This document shows, piece after piece, positions 7,302-17,982 of a stretch of 55,165 nucleotides of DNA. The stretch is from positions 1-55,165 of the forward strand of contig CALUSB010000010.1 in assembly GCA_944323335.1 (NCBI GenBank). The letters run 5' to 3'. Each line of letters opens with the position of its first letter. Positions within the stretch are counted from its first letter, which is position 1. Source of the DNA: Candidatus Gastranaerophilales bacterium (GTDB lineage Bacteria > Cyanobacteriota > Vampirovibrionia > Gastranaerophilales > Gastranaerophilaceae). The notes beneath the pieces were generated by a model. That model had not been told where the DNA came from. It did not search any database and was given only the letters and a program-made list of their open reading frames with translations. The position numbers and the translations under genes are program-made.

Positions 7302-9839
7302 ATGAGCGAAAAAACAAAACAAAATAAAACAACAAAGCACACAAAGTATCTGACAATCCATGGGCATTTTTATCAACCGCCAAGGGAAAATCCTTGGATT
7401 GAAGAAATAGAGCTTCAAGAAAGCGCTACTCCTCGCCATGACTGGAATGACAAGATTTGCTGGCAGTGCTATGAACCTAATTCTGTTTCAAGAATTGTAG
7501 ATAATCAAAACAGAATTTTAAACATAGTTAATAACTATGAGCTTATGAGCTTCAACTTTGGCCCTACACTTTTGAGCTGGATGGAAGTACACGCAAACAG
7601 TGCCTACAGAAGAATTATAGAGGCAGATAAAAACTCTGTATCACTGCATCAGGGGCACGGCTGCGCGATAGCACAGGTATATAACCACATAATACTGCCC
7701 CTTGCCAATCTTAATGACAAATATACTCAAGTAATATGGGGCATTAAGGACTTTGAAAAAAGATTTGAAAGAAAACCCGAGGGCATTTGGCTTGCAGAAA
7801 CCGCAGTTGACGCTCAAACCCTCGAAGTACTTATAGATTGCGGTATTAAATATACCATTCTCTCCCCGCATCAGGCACAGTGTGTAAAAAGTCTTGAAAA
7901 AGACGACACTTGGCATGATGTCAGCTGGGGAAGCATTGACCCGTCTATGCCATACAGGTATTTCCCTGATGAGGACGACAAGGAAAGATATATAGATTTA
8001 TTTTTCTATGACGGAGCAATTTCAAAGTCTGTAGCGTTTGATAATCTTTTATGCGACGGCAATAAATTTGCCAACAGACTGCAAGACGGCTATGTTCAAA
8101 ACAGAAACCACCCCCAGCTTGTAAATATTGCGACAGATGGCGAAAGCTACGGACACCATACAAAGTTCGGTGATATGGCACTGTCATACGTACTTGAAGT
8201 TAAAGCTGAAGAACTCGGTTTTAAAATAACAAATTACGGATGGTTCTTGGAAAAATTTCCGCCAAAATATCAGGTTGACATCAAACCCCAATCCTCTTGG
8301 AGCTGCTGCCACGGCGTAGGCAGGTGGGCAGATGACTGCGGCTGCTCAACAGGAGCGCAACCCGGATGGAACCAAAAATGGAGAAAACCTCTAAGAGATG
8401 CGCTTGATTATGTCAGAGACGAACTTATAAAAGTCTGCTCCTGTGAGGGTTCAAAATACTACAAAGACTTTTGGGACGCAAGAAACAAATATATAGACGT
8501 TATTCTGGATAGAAGCGAAGAAAGCTACGAAAAATTCTTTAAAGAAAACGCCATAAAAAACCTCACTCAAAAAGAAAAGACAAAAGCTATAAAACTTATG
8601 GAAATGCAGCGCTTCTGCCAGCTTATGTACACAAGCTGCGGCTGGTTCTTTGCAGAAATTTCAGGTATAGAAACAACTCAAATAATGAAATATGCCCTAA
8701 GAGCAATGGAGATAGCACAAGAGTTTACAAATATTGATATAGAAAAAAAATTCTTATCGATATTAAATAAAGCAAAAAGCAACATTGAAGGCTTTGGCAC
8801 AGGGAAAGACGTGTTTGAAAAGTTTGTTAAGCCCTCTGTTGTTACAATAGAGCGCTTAACGGCACAGCGGGCATTTTCAAGCAAGTTTTTAAACCCCGAA
8901 GATTTAGATGAAATATACTGCTACAGGGTTAAAAAAATAAACACAAAAACAGTTAAAAAGAACCAAGCATCAATTAACTTTGGCAGAATAGAATTCACTT
9001 CAAAAATAACTTTTGAAAAGTTTGATATGTCATATGTTATTTTTAACACTTCAAGCGGTGAATATTACTGCAGTGTTAAAAAACTCACAGAACAAAATGA
9101 ATACGCAGAAGATAGGCAAAAAATCACCGATGTCTTTATGTCAAATGACTTGATTGAAACCCTAAAAACAATACAGGAGAGGATTTCAACCTCGTACTAC
9201 ACACTAAAAGACATACTGATTGACAGAAGAAAAGTAATTCTTGAAAAAATCCTTATCTCAAAACTCATAAAAACGGAAAAAACATACCGCGAGCTTTATG
9301 ACGAGCTTAAAGCACCTGTTTCGTATTATATGGACTTGGGTATGGATATCCCTGATGTATTCAGAGTAAGTGCCAAGTTTACACTTTTAAGGAAACTTGA
9401 AAACGAACTTGAGAAAATGGAAAATTTTTGCGACGAAAAAGCAGTGGCAAGAATAGTCCTCATAAAGCATAATGCGGATAAATTCTATATTAATTTGAAT
9501 AAATGCGCGGCAGGTTCAATAATTTCAAAAAAACTTGAAAATCTTATAAAAAAACTTGCTTCAGATATGCAAATTTCAACTGCTGACAATATTTTAGGTT
9601 TATTAGACATTCTTGAAAAACTAAATATTCAATCAAACATCAATGAAGCTCAAAATATATTCTTTGAAGAAATTTATTCAAAAATAAGTATTTTAATAGA
9701 ACATCTTGAAACATCGGATGACAAGAATACAGACAGAGCTCTTGCACTCAAAATACTTGAAATCGGTCAAATGCTAAATATAAACACAGAATTCTTCAGA
9801 CCGCATATAGATAAAGCAAGTCTGCCCAAAAGAAAATAA
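7302..9839 (+). CDS. glycoside hydrolase family 57 protein with DUF3536 region
   Basis: An 845-residue cytoplasmic carbohydrate-active protein. The N-terminal half is a GH57 barrel: HGHFYQPPRENPW near residues 20-32, GIWLAETAVD with the likely nucleophile Glu at about 166, and IATDGESYGHH with an acidic Asp at about 279. A Cys-rich SSWSCCHGVGRW segment (about 327-338) is typical of the GH57/DUF3536 group. The C-terminal 400 residues are helical and match what I know of DUF3536. Members are linked to alpha-glucan metabolism, but no precise reaction has been shown for this group. No signal peptide is present. Its stop is one base from that of the convergent gene at 9841. Confidence 0.92.
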   Translation: MSEKTKQNKTTKHTKYLTIHGHFYQPPRENPWIEEIELQESATPRHDWNDKICWQCYEPNSVSRIVDNQNRILNIVNNYELMSFNFGPTLLSWMEVHANSAYRRIIEADKNSVSLHQGHGCAIAQVYNHIILPLANLNDKYTQVIWGIKDFEKRFERKPEGIWLAETAVDAQTLEVLIDCGIKYTILSPHQAQCVKSLEKDDTWHDVSWGSIDPSMPYRYFPDEDDKERYIDLFFYDGAISKSVAFDNLLCDGNKFANRLQDGYVQNRNHPQLVNIATDGESYGHHTKFGDMALSYVLEVKAEELGFKITNYGWFLEKFPPKYQVDIKPQSSWSCCHGVGRWADDCGCSTGAQPGWNQKWRKPLRDALDYVRDELIKVCSCEGSKYYKDFWDARNKYIDVILDRSEESYEKFFKENAIKNLTQKEKTKAIKLMEMQRFCQLMYTSCGWFFAEISGIETTQIMKYALRAMEIAQEFTNIDIEKKFLSILNKAKSNIEGFGTGKDVFEKFVKPSVVTIERLTAQRAFSSKFLNPEDLDEIYCYRVKKINTKTVKKNQASINFGRIEFTSKITFEKFDMSYVIFNTSSGEYYCSVKKLTEQNEYAEDRQKITDVFMSNDLIETLKTIQERISTSYYTLKDILIDRRKVILEKILISKLIKTEKTYRELYDELKAPVSYYMDLGMDIPDVFRVSAKFTLLRKLENELEKMENFCDEKAVARIVLIKHNADKFYINLNKCAAGSIISKKLENLIKKLASDMQISTADNILGLLDILEKLNIQSNINEAQNIFFEEIYSKISILIEHLETSDDKNTDRALALKILEIGQMLNINTEFFRPHIDKASLPKRK

Positions 9840-9840
9840 C

Positions 9841-10461
9841 CTAAAACGGTTTAGCAAGAGTTTGGATACCTTCAAACTCATATAAGAGATGCGTTTCTTT
9901 ACCGTCTGCAATATGAAGAGCAAACATAGAGCAAACTATTGCCTCAAGAGAAGATGCTGCAAGCATATTGTCCGGAAGCTCGTCAAATCCATATTTTAAC
10001 TTAAGAGAATTTTGCAAACTTTTACAGTCCGGAGAAGTTCTTGCAAGATAATGTGCACTCAAACCATATGCCTGTCTTAGCTGGTTTATATCACACCTAT
10101 ATACTTCCAAACCCTCTTCTTTGATATTAAGTAACGCATCGCACAGCCTGCTGGAGAGCCTTTTTGTCCAGTGTTGTCTGTCTATTTTAAAGTAATCACC
10201 GAGCATTTTATAATTTTTAGAATGTATTCTCCACTTGCCCTCAAGCAAAGAGTTATCATAAGGCACTGAAACACAGGCAATAGAATTGTGAATATACGGA
10301 GATGTTTTTAAAAACAATTCAATATCCTGAGCAAAATAAAACTTATCCAAAAGCAAGATTTTAGAATTTCTATCTAAAACACAAACAGAACTGTCGTAGT
10401 TAGAAGAGTTTGATAACGACAAACCTATGAAGAAATTTTGTTTTCTTGACTTTTCAACCAT
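9841..10461 (-). CDS. DUF429-like / RNase H-fold protein
   Basis: A 206-residue protein. The N-terminal beta-hairpin (FFIGLSLSNSSNYDSSVCVLD) and the C-terminal Ala-rich helix after a conserved-looking Asp (LPDNMLAASSLEAIVCSMF) resemble the DUF429 group of predicted nucleases with an RNase H fold. The acidic residue expected on the first strand is replaced by Ser, so activity is doubtful. The assignment is tentative. Its start lies 7 bases after a TATACT box with TTGAAA at 17 bases, so the mRNA may be leaderless. It diverges from the ABC exporter at 10515. Confidence 0.6.
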   Translation of the reverse strand: MVEKSRKQNFFIGLSLSNSSNYDSSVCVLDRNSKILLLDKFYFAQDIELFLKTSPYIHNSIACVSVPYDNSLLEGKWRIHSKNYKMLGDYFKIDRQHWTKRLSSRLCDALLNIKEEGLEVYRCDINQLRQAYGLSAHYLARTSPDCKSLQNSLKLKYGFDELPDNMLAASSLEAIVCSMFALHIADGKETHLLYEFEGIQTLAKPF

Positions 10462-10476
10462 ATTTAAGAGTATAAT
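10446..10476 (+). promoter_or_regulatory. promoter of the ABC exporter
   Basis: TTGACT (10446-10451), 19 bases, TATAAT (10471-10476). The start codon follows at 10515. Confidence 0.5.
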
Positions 10477-10497
10477 TAACTATAGTCATTTTTTCAA
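10469..10497 (-). promoter_or_regulatory. promoter of the minus gene at 9841-10461
   Basis: On the minus strand TTGAAA (10492-10497), 17 bases, TATACT (10469-10474). Its -10 box overlaps the plus-strand TATAAT by 4 bases, so the two promoters cannot both be melted independently. Confidence 0.6.
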
Positions 10498-10514
10498 GGG
10501 AAATTTTATCCTTT

Positions 10515-12281
10515 ATGTTTATAGGGGTTTTTATAAATTTTATAAACACTTTTGCAAGAGAATTCAGGTATAAACTGGCTTTTCTTTTACTGTTATCACT
10601 AATTGCCGCGGGATTTGAGTTTTTAGGCCTCTCGCTTATCTACTCTTTTGCAATTTTACTCAGCAAAAATGAAATCTCTATCCCAGCCTTAAGCGCCCTA
10701 AATATTCAAAACAGCCCGAAAATACTTCTTTTACTGGGTTTAATGGTTGCTTTTACATACATTTTTAAAGACATATTTATGATTTTGTATATAAAATTTC
10801 AAAACAGGCTTATTGCAAAAATTACAAATAAAATTTTTGAAAAAAACTATAAACTTTTTATTGGTCAAAATTACCTCCTTGCAAAAAAAATCTCAAAATC
10901 TGACAAGCAAAGGATTTTAGGCGAATCAATAAATATAATAATGAATGATTTTGTGGGAGCCGTATTATCCCTTATTGTAAATCTTACAGTAGCTTTTGGT
11001 ATAATTCTATATCTATTTATAAAATTCAAAACAACGGCTATCATCATCTCTGCCTTTATTTTTGCCGTTTGGTTTACAGAGAGCAAATATTTTAAAACCA
11101 GAGCAAAAAAATACGGCGAAGAGCTAAATATAGCAGACAGAGAAAAACAAAACTTCACTCTTGCCACTATTGATTCGCAAAAAGAAGTTATTATCTACGA
11201 CAAAAAAGATGACTTTTCTGATGTTGCAAACAAAATACAAAAACAATACACAAAGTGCAAAAGCAATATGAATACAAACAGAGCAATGCCTATGTATTTC
11301 ACAGAAATTGGCGTTATGGGCACTTTTGTACTGTTTGTTGTCCTGCAGCTTGTAAATAACCCTGATGCAGGCGCACTTGGAGCAGGACTTGCAGCTATTG
11401 CCGCAGTAGTTTTAAGAATTGTTCCCACAATAAACAAAACCCAAAATTGCCTCTATGGCATAAACAGCTCAAAATACGAGGCTCAGTGGTTTTTAAACAC
11501 CATAAAATCACTAAACATCAAAAACCCTCAAGTTGAAAAAAATAACACTCCTCTTGATTTTAAAGATAAAATAGCTTTTTTAGGGGTAGATTTTTGCTAC
11601 GAGGACAACAAAAAAATACTGAAAAATATTAATTTTGAAATTAAAAAAGGTGAATTTGTTGGTATCACAGGGTTATCAGGCAGCGGAAAAACCACTCTTT
11701 TTAATCTTATATGCGGACTTTTAGAACCCACCAGCGGAGAAATAAAAATTGATAACGCAGCACTTAATAATACAAATACTAAAATGTGGCAAAATAACAT
11801 AAGCATTCTCTCACAAGAGTTTTCCCTCCCTTTTAAAACTATATGGCAAAATGTCGTACTTGAGCCGGATGAAAGTAAAGTTAACAACTACAACTTTGAA
11901 AAAATAATACTTGCTCTTAAAAATGCAGGATTAGGAGAGCAAATATATAATAACCTTGAAAAAAACCCATCTGACCTCTCTTGTGGGCAAAAGCACAGAG
12001 TTGCGCTATCTCGAACATTTTACTTTGAAAGAAACATAATAATGCTCGATGAAGCAACGGCAGCTCTTGATGTTGAAGCGGAAAATGAAATAAGTAAAAC
12101 ACTTGAGCAAGTCAAAGGAAGCAAAACAATAATAGCAATAGCGCACAGGATAAAAACCCTTAAAGACTGTGACAAACTTATTTATATCGATAACGGAGAA
12201 ATAGTTGACACAGGCACTCTTGAATATCTTTGCGAAAAACATCCACCCTTTAAGCGCCTTGTTGATTTGTCAAAATTTTAA
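10515..12281 (+). CDS. ABC exporter, fused membrane and ATPase domains (MsbA-like)
   Basis: A 588-residue half-transporter for export or flipping of a lipid, peptide or glycan; the substrate cannot be told. Residues about 1-320 hold the membrane domain with several hydrophobic helices (LLLLSLIAAGFEFLGLSLIY, MGTFVLFVVLQLV). The ATPase domain has Walker A GLSGSGKTT at 386-394, the signature motif as LSCGQ near 489, Walker B IIMLDEA near 511 and the H-loop IAHR near 540. The signature Cys in LSCGQ (usually Gly) is a mild variant. An ATPase with KHRVALSR after LSCGQ is typical of exporters. It stands alone between divergent and convergent neighbours. Confidence 0.9.
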   Translation: MFIGVFINFINTFAREFRYKLAFLLLLSLIAAGFEFLGLSLIYSFAILLSKNEISIPALSALNIQNSPKILLLLGLMVAFTYIFKDIFMILYIKFQNRLIAKITNKIFEKNYKLFIGQNYLLAKKISKSDKQRILGESINIIMNDFVGAVLSLIVNLTVAFGIILYLFIKFKTTAIIISAFIFAVWFTESKYFKTRAKKYGEELNIADREKQNFTLATIDSQKEVIIYDKKDDFSDVANKIQKQYTKCKSNMNTNRAMPMYFTEIGVMGTFVLFVVLQLVNNPDAGALGAGLAAIAAVVLRIVPTINKTQNCLYGINSSKYEAQWFLNTIKSLNIKNPQVEKNNTPLDFKDKIAFLGVDFCYEDNKKILKNINFEIKKGEFVGITGLSGSGKTTLFNLICGLLEPTSGEIKIDNAALNNTNTKMWQNNISILSQEFSLPFKTIWQNVVLEPDESKVNNYNFEKIILALKNAGLGEQIYNNLEKNPSDLSCGQKHRVALSRTFYFERNIIMLDEATAALDVEAENEISKTLEQVKGSKTIIAIAHRIKTLKDCDKLIYIDNGEIVDTGTLEYLCEKHPPFKRLVDLSKF

Positions 12282-12285
12282 AAAA

Positions 12286-12313
12286 AGCCCCTTTCAGATG
12301 TCAAAAAGGGGCT
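12286..12313 (-). terminator. intrinsic terminator of the gene at 12329
   Basis: AGCCCCTTT (12286-12294) pairs with AAAGGGGCT (12305-12313). On the minus strand the stem is followed by seven T residues. It lies directly after the ABC exporter stop, but its T-tract faces the minus gene. Confidence 0.8.
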
Positions 12314-12328
12314 AAATGAGCAGAAGAA

Positions 12329-12571
12329 TTATTTTTTAGAAAAGCATTGCCTTGCGATAGAAAATAATTTAACAAAAGATTCGATAAAAGCTATCAAACT
12401 TTCGACAAGGGCTTTTTCTTCCTCTTCTTCCACTCCTTTTATGTCTATCAGCTCAAGTAGAAAATTGTAAATAAAAGTTTTTTTGTTCTTTGTTTTAGCA
12501 TAATCTGCAAGCGTGCCTGCAAGATTAGCCATTTTTGAAAAAACATCTTTAATTAACTCACTCTTAGCCAT
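12329..12571 (-). CDS. small helical acidic protein, unknown
   Basis: An 80-residue protein that appears all-helical, with an acidic run (KGVEEEEEKALVES) in the middle and a hydrophobic C-terminal helix. No domain is recognised. The gene is supported by a strong AAAGGAGG site 6 bases before the ATG and by its own terminator. It is a monocistronic unit. Confidence 0.7.
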   Translation of the reverse strand: MAKSELIKDVFSKMANLAGTLADYAKTKNKKTFIYNFLLELIDIKGVEEEEEKALVESLIAFIESFVKLFSIARQCFSKK

Positions 12572-12657
12572 TTATACCTCCTTTGACTTGTGACAAAATA
12601 ATTTTATCTGTATTTTTTGTTGAAAAAATTTCTTGCGTAACAGGTAAAACCAAATAT

Positions 12658-12687
12658 TTAACAAAAATGTAAATTTTATGTTACAAT
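12658..12687 (+). promoter_or_regulatory. promoter of the gene at 12704
   Basis: TTAACA (12658-12663), 18 bases, TACAAT (12682-12687). AAAGG at 12694-12698 is the ribosome-binding site. The stretch TGTAA-N8-TTACA (12669-12686) overlaps the -10 box and could bind a repressor. Confidence 0.5.
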
Positions 12688-12703
12688 TCATACAAAGGTA
12701 GTT

Positions 12704-12976
12704 ATGGAAAAAAACAAAGACAACTCTTTTTTTTGGATAGGAACGCTATTTTTAGTTGCGGCGCTTCTTGTTTTGACCTTTTTGCCAAAGATAATTTTTG
12801 ACTTTATACCGTTTTTTTATATAGAAATTAACAAATTCAGAAGCATTGCCTTAGCATTGTTTCTAATAGCACTTGCTTTTTATTTTATGAGCAAAAACAC
12901 ATACAAAAAGCAGCTTTTGGCGGCTGCTTTAGGGTTTTTATATTACTTTGTTTTTATTAACTTTTTTGCAGACTAA
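12704..12976 (+). CDS. small integral membrane protein
   Basis: A 90-residue protein with three predicted membrane spans: about 10-30 (FFWIGTLFLVAALLVLTF), 45-63 and 68-87. The N-terminus is Lys-rich and probably cytoplasmic. No family is recognised. Its TAA stop overlaps the TAG stop of the convergent tolC-type gene by 4 bases (CTAA at 12973-12976), and no terminator separates them. Confidence 0.7.
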   Translation: MEKNKDNSFFWIGTLFLVAALLVLTFLPKIIFDFIPFFYIEINKFRSIALALFLIALAFYFMSKNTYKKQLLAAALGFLYYFVFINFFAD

Positions 12977-14685
12977 ATCTCATCCTCATCAGCATTATCA
13001 AGCGCCGGCAGAGTCTGACCTATTGCACGCTCGAGGTTTGCTTTAGCGCTGTTAAATTGATAAATTGTATTAAGATAAGACAATCTGGCATCGTAATACT
13101 GGATTTGAGCCTCTTTGTACTCAATGGCATCACTTACACCGACTCTGTATCTGCCTTGCGAGAGCTCATAGTTTTCTTTTGCTTTTTTAACCGCCAGTTT
13201 TGCAACAGGAACTCTTTGCTTGGCGTCAACAAGTTTTACAAAAGTGCTTTGAATATCATAGTAAATATCGTTTACCGTGGCTTTTGAGTCGTATTTTTGT
13301 TTTTCAAGCTGGGCACGGGCCTCTTTTATCTGATTTCTTATAAGAAAAGGGTTAATTGCAGGAAATGTTAAATACCCGCCAAAATCCCACCAGTTGGTAT
13401 CTGCTACGGTATTATTAACCCCGCCTATTGAGTAATTTGCCTGAAAATTAAGCGATGGAAAATAAGTCTTTTTGGCAAGTTTTACCGCCTGATCGGCCGT
13501 TTCAACATTGATTTTTGCTATTTTTAGCTCGGGACGTGCCTCGTTTGCAATTTCAACGGCTCGCCTCATATCTATATCAACATCCTGAAAAGGTGCGGAT
13601 GTATCAATAATATAAGGGGGTATAAAAGGCAGCCCCATTAAATTATTCAAATTTGAAATTGCGATATCAACATTGTTACTTGCATTAATTAACTTTGCTC
13701 TGGCATCTTCCATATTAACCTGAGCAATCGTAACATCGACCTTTGGTTTTGTTCCGACTTCATAGAACGCAAGCGCCTGATTGTACATAATTTCAAACTG
13801 CTCAAGGGTTTCTTGGGCAACTCTTTTTGCCTCAATAGCATAAATCAGGTTATAGTACGCATCTTTCAATTGGCATACAACTTCATTTACAACAGAATCT
13901 ATATTAGATTTCGAGGACTCCCAGTTAAGTTTATCTATTGTGTATTGGTTTTGAGTATAGCCAAAGTCATAAACAAGCTGGGATATGCCGATTGAGCCCA
14001 TTACATACTTTGTAAACGGGTCAATTACAAAGCCCCTGCTTCTGAAGTTGCTCATATCGGGCTTAATCCTTGATATTCCGCCCTGGAGATTAACAACGGG
14101 AGAATAGTTAGATAAAGTCTGACCTTTTCTAAATTTCATAGCCTCAGCGTTAGCATAAGCGGCTTTAATTTTTGGGTTGTTAATAAGAGCAAGCTCAAGA
14201 CAATCTGCAAGATTCAGTTCAAGAGTTTTTTGCACCGAACCCGCTATGGTTATAGACTTGTCCGAACTGTTGCCCACAGGCATATAACCGTCAATCGGGA
14301 TTAGATATTCATCGTATTTATTTTCTTTTTTCTTCTTTTCTTTTTTGGGCTTTTTAACTTCTTGCTTTTTTGCAATAGTTTCTTTGTTTTGTTCTTGCTT
14401 TTCTACAGGCTCTTTTGCTACCTGCTCAACATCTTTTTTTTCTCTTTTTTTGAAAAATTCAAATGTCTTTTTCTCGCGTTTTGCCTCTTCAGTCTGCTCT
14501 TTTTTATCTTTTTTAAAGAAACCTACATTTTTTTCTTTATTTTGAGCTTTTGCATATGCAAGATACTCATTTTCCAAACTTATACCCTCATGCCAGCTTG
14601 CTTCATTATCTTGAGCCATAGAGGGCAAACAGTTAAGAAAAATCAGATTGAATATTATAAAATAAGACAAAAATCTACGCGTCAT
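12973..14685 (-). CDS. TolC-family outer-membrane efflux protein
   Basis: Outer-membrane channel of a tripartite pump. I place the start at 14685 ([14 protein letters not shown]), which gives a clean signal peptide ending near SMAQ and has AAGGGA 7 bases upstream; an upstream start would lack both. Length is about 570 residues. After the signal peptide comes a roughly 100-residue low-complexity Lys/Glu-rich segment ([12 protein letters not shown]), which is unusual for the family. The TolC repeats follow: [21 protein letters not shown] opens the first and [18 protein letters not shown] the second, with long coiled helices between. The gene overlaps the RND gene stop by 11 bases, so it is the last gene of the operon. 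Confidence 0.9.
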   Translation of the reverse strand: MTRRFLSYFIIFNLIFLNCLPSMAQDNEASWHEGISLENEYLAYAKAQNKEKNVGFFKKDKKEQTEEAKREKKTFEFFKKREKKDVEQVAKEPVEKQEQNKETIAKKQEVKKPKKEKKKKENKYDEYLIPIDGYMPVGNSSDKSITIAGSVQKTLELNLADCLELALINNPKIKAAYANAEAMKFRKGQTLSNYSPVVNLQGGISRIKPDMSNFRSRGFVIDPFTKYVMGSIGISQLVYDFGYTQNQYTIDKLNWESSKSNIDSVVNEVVCQLKDAYYNLIYAIEAKRVAQETLEQFEIMYNQALAFYEVGTKPKVDVTIAQVNMEDARAKLINASNNVDIAISNLNNLMGLPFIPPYIIDTSAPFQDVDIDMRRAVEIANEARPELKIAKINVETADQAVKLAKKTYFPSLNFQANYSIGGVNNTVADTNWWDFGGYLTFPAINPFLIRNQIKEARAQLEKQKYDSKATVNDIYYDIQSTFVKLVDAKQRVPVAKLAVKKAKENYELSQGRYRVGVSDAIEYKEAQIQYYDARLSYLNTIYQFNSAKANLERAIGQTLPALDNADEDEI

Positions 14686-17600
14686 GGTTATTTCCCTTTT
14701 TAGCGTTTTTCTCGCGTCGTTTTTTAGCTGCATCTTCTCTTGCCTGTTGAATTACAACATAAAACGCAGGAACAAGGATAGTACCTACAATAGCCGCCGC
14801 TATCATACCGCCAAAAACCGTCATACCAAGAGAACGACGGCTCTCAGCCCCGGGGCCTACGGCAAATACAAGAGGCAGCATACCTAAAATAAAGGCTATT
14901 ACTGTCATCATAACAGCTCTAAATCTTATCCTTGCAGCCTCAATTGCAGCATCAAATATACTCATTCCCTGCTCTTCGCGGGCGGTTTTTGCAAACTCGA
15001 TAATCAAAATTGCCTGTTTTGCAGCAAGACCGATTAGCATGATAAGTCCTATTTGAGCATAAAGGTCAAGTGAGTATCCCGCAATATATTGAAACGCCAA
15101 AGCTCCAAGCATTGCAATGGGCGCAATCAACATAACACCAACGGGGAGCATCCAGCTTTCATACAATGCCACCAAGAACAAATAAACAAATATCAATGAC
15201 ATTGCAAGCACAACTGTCGTCTGTCCGCTTGATTCAATTTCCTGCAAACTTGTACCCGACCAAGCAAAAGTCATATCCTCCGGCAAAATCTCGTTTGAAA
15301 TTCTCTCCATTTCCTTAATCGCCTGACCCGAGCTTTTCCCCTTTGCAGGGTTACCGCTTATCTGAACGGATTTATACATATTAAACCTTGTAATATCATA
15401 GGGCCCAGTTACAGGTTCAATTCTTACAACCGAACTTAAGGGAGATGACTTACCGTCAGATGATTTAATATAAACCTTGCTCATATCAGCAGGTGCGGAA
15501 CGAAAAGCCTCCTGAGCCTGTAAAACAACACGGAAAACACGACCGTACAAGTTAAAGTCATTAACATAGGTCTGGCCAAACTGAGAAGATAGAGCCGTAT
15601 ATATCTCGTTGACAGGAATACCCTGAGCAAGGGCTTTTGCATAGTCAATATTAATCAAAAACTGAGGAATATTAGCGTTAAACTGAGTAAATACTCCCGT
15701 TACAACTGAACTCCTGTTAGCTTCGTAAATAAGTTTATTGGCCTCATCATTAAGCTCTTGCGGCGTTCTGTTTGCTTTATCCAAAAGCTGATACTCAAAA
15801 CCGCCATACATACTAAGACCGGTAATTGCAGGAGGTATGAAAGAAAATATCTTTGCGTTAGGATACTTTGCACTCAGAGCATTTACATTTGAGCGAATAT
15901 CGTCAAGAGTTTTTTTAGACTGGTATTTTTTCTCTTTGCTCATAAAGATTTGCTTGTACCAAGGCACTGCTCGTCTTTCTTCCCAAGGTTCAAAGTGGGT
16001 AATAATCATTGAAGTATTTTGACCGTTAATACCCTCTAATCCAAGGACATTATGCACGCCGGGGATTTTTTTAATATCTTTTTCAAGTTCATCTGTTATA
16101 GACATAGTCTTAGACAAAGAAGAACCGTCTTTTAACTGAACGCTTGTAAATAAAGCACCCGAATCCTCGTTAGGCAAAAAGCCCGTGGGGATTATTTTAA
16201 ACAGGAATAAAAGTGCAACGACAAGCGCCACGTATGTAATTTTTGTTCTTGAGGGCTTTTCAATGTAGTATTTAGAACCCTCAATATAAGTATCTCTTAT
16301 CCTGTCAAACATTCTGTTGAATTTTTTAATTGTAATATCCCAAGCGGTGGCAAAAAACTCACCCCACGCCTTAATAAGCGCTATACCTTGAAGATTTTGG
16401 TTGTGTGACCAGTAATCCCTGTAGAGTTCTCTATATTTATTGAAGAAAGTTCTTTTTGGCAATTCATCTTTTGATTTTAAGATAGTAGCACATAACGCTG
16501 GGGCCAAAGTAAGAGCTACAAGGGTTGAAAAACCTATTGAAACAGCAATTGTAACGGCAAATTGCTGATACATTTTACCCGTGATACCCGGGATAAAAGC
16601 AACGGGCACAAAAACTGCCATCAAAACAAGGGATGTCGCTAAAACTGCACCTGAAACCTCATCCATTGAAATAATAGACGCCTCTCTTGGAGAGAGCCCA
16701 GCCTCAATGTGCCTTTGTACGTTTTCAATAACAACAATTGCATCGTCTACTACAGTACCTACCGCAAGCACAAAGCCAAAAAGCGTCAGGGTATTTATTG
16801 AAAAACCAAGTATTGCAAAAATAATTATTGTACCTATCAAAGACACGGGAATTGCAACAAATGGTATAAAAGACGCTCTGACATCCCCCAAAAATAAGTA
16901 CACAACCATAATTACAAGAAATATTGCAAGAACAATTGCCTTTATAACTTCGCTTAATGATTCTTTAATAAAATCCGTTGAATCCCTGAATACTTCATAA
17001 GCTATGCCCTCGGGAAAACCCTTGGAAAGCTCTTGCATTTTTTTGTTACAGTTGTTTGCAAGCTCAACTGCGTTAGCATCTGCAAGTTGAATTACCTGAA
17101 TAACGGCAACGGGCTGCAAGTCTACACGCCCTAAGTAATCATAAGTTTCTGAATCCAATTCGACTTTTGCAACATCAGAGACTTTAATGACAGAACCGTC
17201 GGGGTTAGATTTTACAATAATATTTTCAAATTCTTCAACCGTTTTCAGCCTGCCTGAAGTCCTTAAGACTATAGACATGTCTTTTTTATTTACAAGAGGC
17301 TCGTTACCAATGTTACCTGCGGGCACTTGAGCGTTTTGAGCGGCAATTGCAGCGTTGACATCGGCAGGTGAAATATTTAACGCTGCAAGCTTTTGAGCAT
17401 CCAACCAAATACGCATGGCGTAATCTCTGCCGCCAAACACTACAACTTCACCAATACCCTCAACACGGGCAAGTTCGTCTTTTATAAATATTGATGCGTA
17501 GTTTGCAAGGTCAACAAGGCTTTTTGAACCATCCGGAGAAAAAACCTTGTAGATTACAAGACCAGCGCCTGCGGTAGATTCCTTAATTGTAAGGCCGTAT

Positions 17601-17971
17601 CTTTTGACCTCGTCGGGCAAACGAGCGGTTGCAAGAGAAGTTTTGTTTTGAACATTTACTACCGCCATGTCAGGATTTGTACCGACTTTAAAGTAAATAC
17701 TCAACTTATAGCTGCCGTTTTTAGAGCTGGATGTCATATAGAGCATATCTTCTACGCCGTTTACGGCAGATTCAATAGGGGCAGCAACTGTTGACTCTAT
17801 AACATCGGAACTTGCACCGGGGTATGTAGCGGAAACAATTACCTGAGGAGGTGTGATTGTAGGATATTGTTCAAAAGGCAGTCCTTTAAGAGCAATTAAA
17901 CCCGCTAGAGTAATTACAAGCGAGATTACAATTGCAAATCTTGGTCTGTCTATAAAAAACTTTGAAAACAT
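14675..17971 (-). CDS. RND efflux pump, HAE1/AcrB type
   Basis: Inner-membrane proton-drug antiporter of 1098 residues, somewhat longer than AcrB (about 1050) because of an insertion in the second half (residues about 500-560). Family landmarks: [20 protein letters not shown] at the first membrane helix, the TM4 pair [12 protein letters not shown] (both Asp of the proton relay present), [12 protein letters not shown] after TM7, and [15 protein letters not shown] in TM10 with the relay Lys. All three proton-relay residues are therefore intact. It lies 11 bases after the adaptor gene and overlaps the outer-membrane gene. Substrates cannot be inferred. Confidence 0.95.
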   Translation of the reverse strand: MFSKFFIDRPRFAIVISLVITLAGLIALKGLPFEQYPTITPPQVIVSATYPGASSDVIESTVAAPIESAVNGVEDMLYMTSSSKNGSYKLSIYFKVGTNPDMAVVNVQNKTSLATARLPDEVKRYGLTIKESTAGAGLVIYKVFSPDGSKSLVDLANYASIFIKDELARVEGIGEVVVFGGRDYAMRIWLDAQKLAALNISPADVNAAIAAQNAQVPAGNIGNEPLVNKKDMSIVLRTSGRLKTVEEFENIIVKSNPDGSVIKVSDVAKVELDSETYDYLGRVDLQPVAVIQVIQLADANAVELANNCNKKMQELSKGFPEGIAYEVFRDSTDFIKESLSEVIKAIVLAIFLVIMVVYLFLGDVRASFIPFVAIPVSLIGTIIIFAILGFSINTLTLFGFVLAVGTVVDDAIVVIENVQRHIEAGLSPREASIISMDEVSGAVLATSLVLMAVFVPVAFIPGITGKMYQQFAVTIAVSIGFSTLVALTLAPALCATILKSKDELPKRTFFNKYRELYRDYWSHNQNLQGIALIKAWGEFFATAWDITIKKFNRMFDRIRDTYIEGSKYYIEKPSRTKITYVALVVALLFLFKIIPTGFLPNEDSGALFTSVQLKDGSSLSKTMSITDELEKDIKKIPGVHNVLGLEGINGQNTSMIITHFEPWEERRAVPWYKQIFMSKEKKYQSKKTLDDIRSNVNALSAKYPNAKIFSFIPPAITGLSMYGGFEYQLLDKANRTPQELNDEANKLIYEANRSSVVTGVFTQFNANIPQFLINIDYAKALAQGIPVNEIYTALSSQFGQTYVNDFNLYGRVFRVVLQAQEAFRSAPADMSKVYIKSSDGKSSPLSSVVRIEPVTGPYDITRFNMYKSVQISGNPAKGKSSGQAIKEMERISNEILPEDMTFAWSGTSLQEIESSGQTTVVLAMSLIFVYLFLVALYESWMLPVGVMLIAPIAMLGALAFQYIAGYSLDLYAQIGLIMLIGLAAKQAILIIEFAKTAREEQGMSIFDAAIEAARIRFRAVMMTVIAFILGMLPLVFAVGPGAESRRSLGMTVFGGMIAAAIVGTILVPAFYVVIQQAREDAAKKRREKNAKKGNNHDA

Positions 17972-17982
17972 ACTCTATACCG

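Noticed and set aside
14686..14733. Longer N-terminus for the TolC-family protein
   Set aside because: The extra 16 residues precede a clean signal peptide and overlap the pump gene further; AAGGGA is correctly spaced only for ATG 14685.
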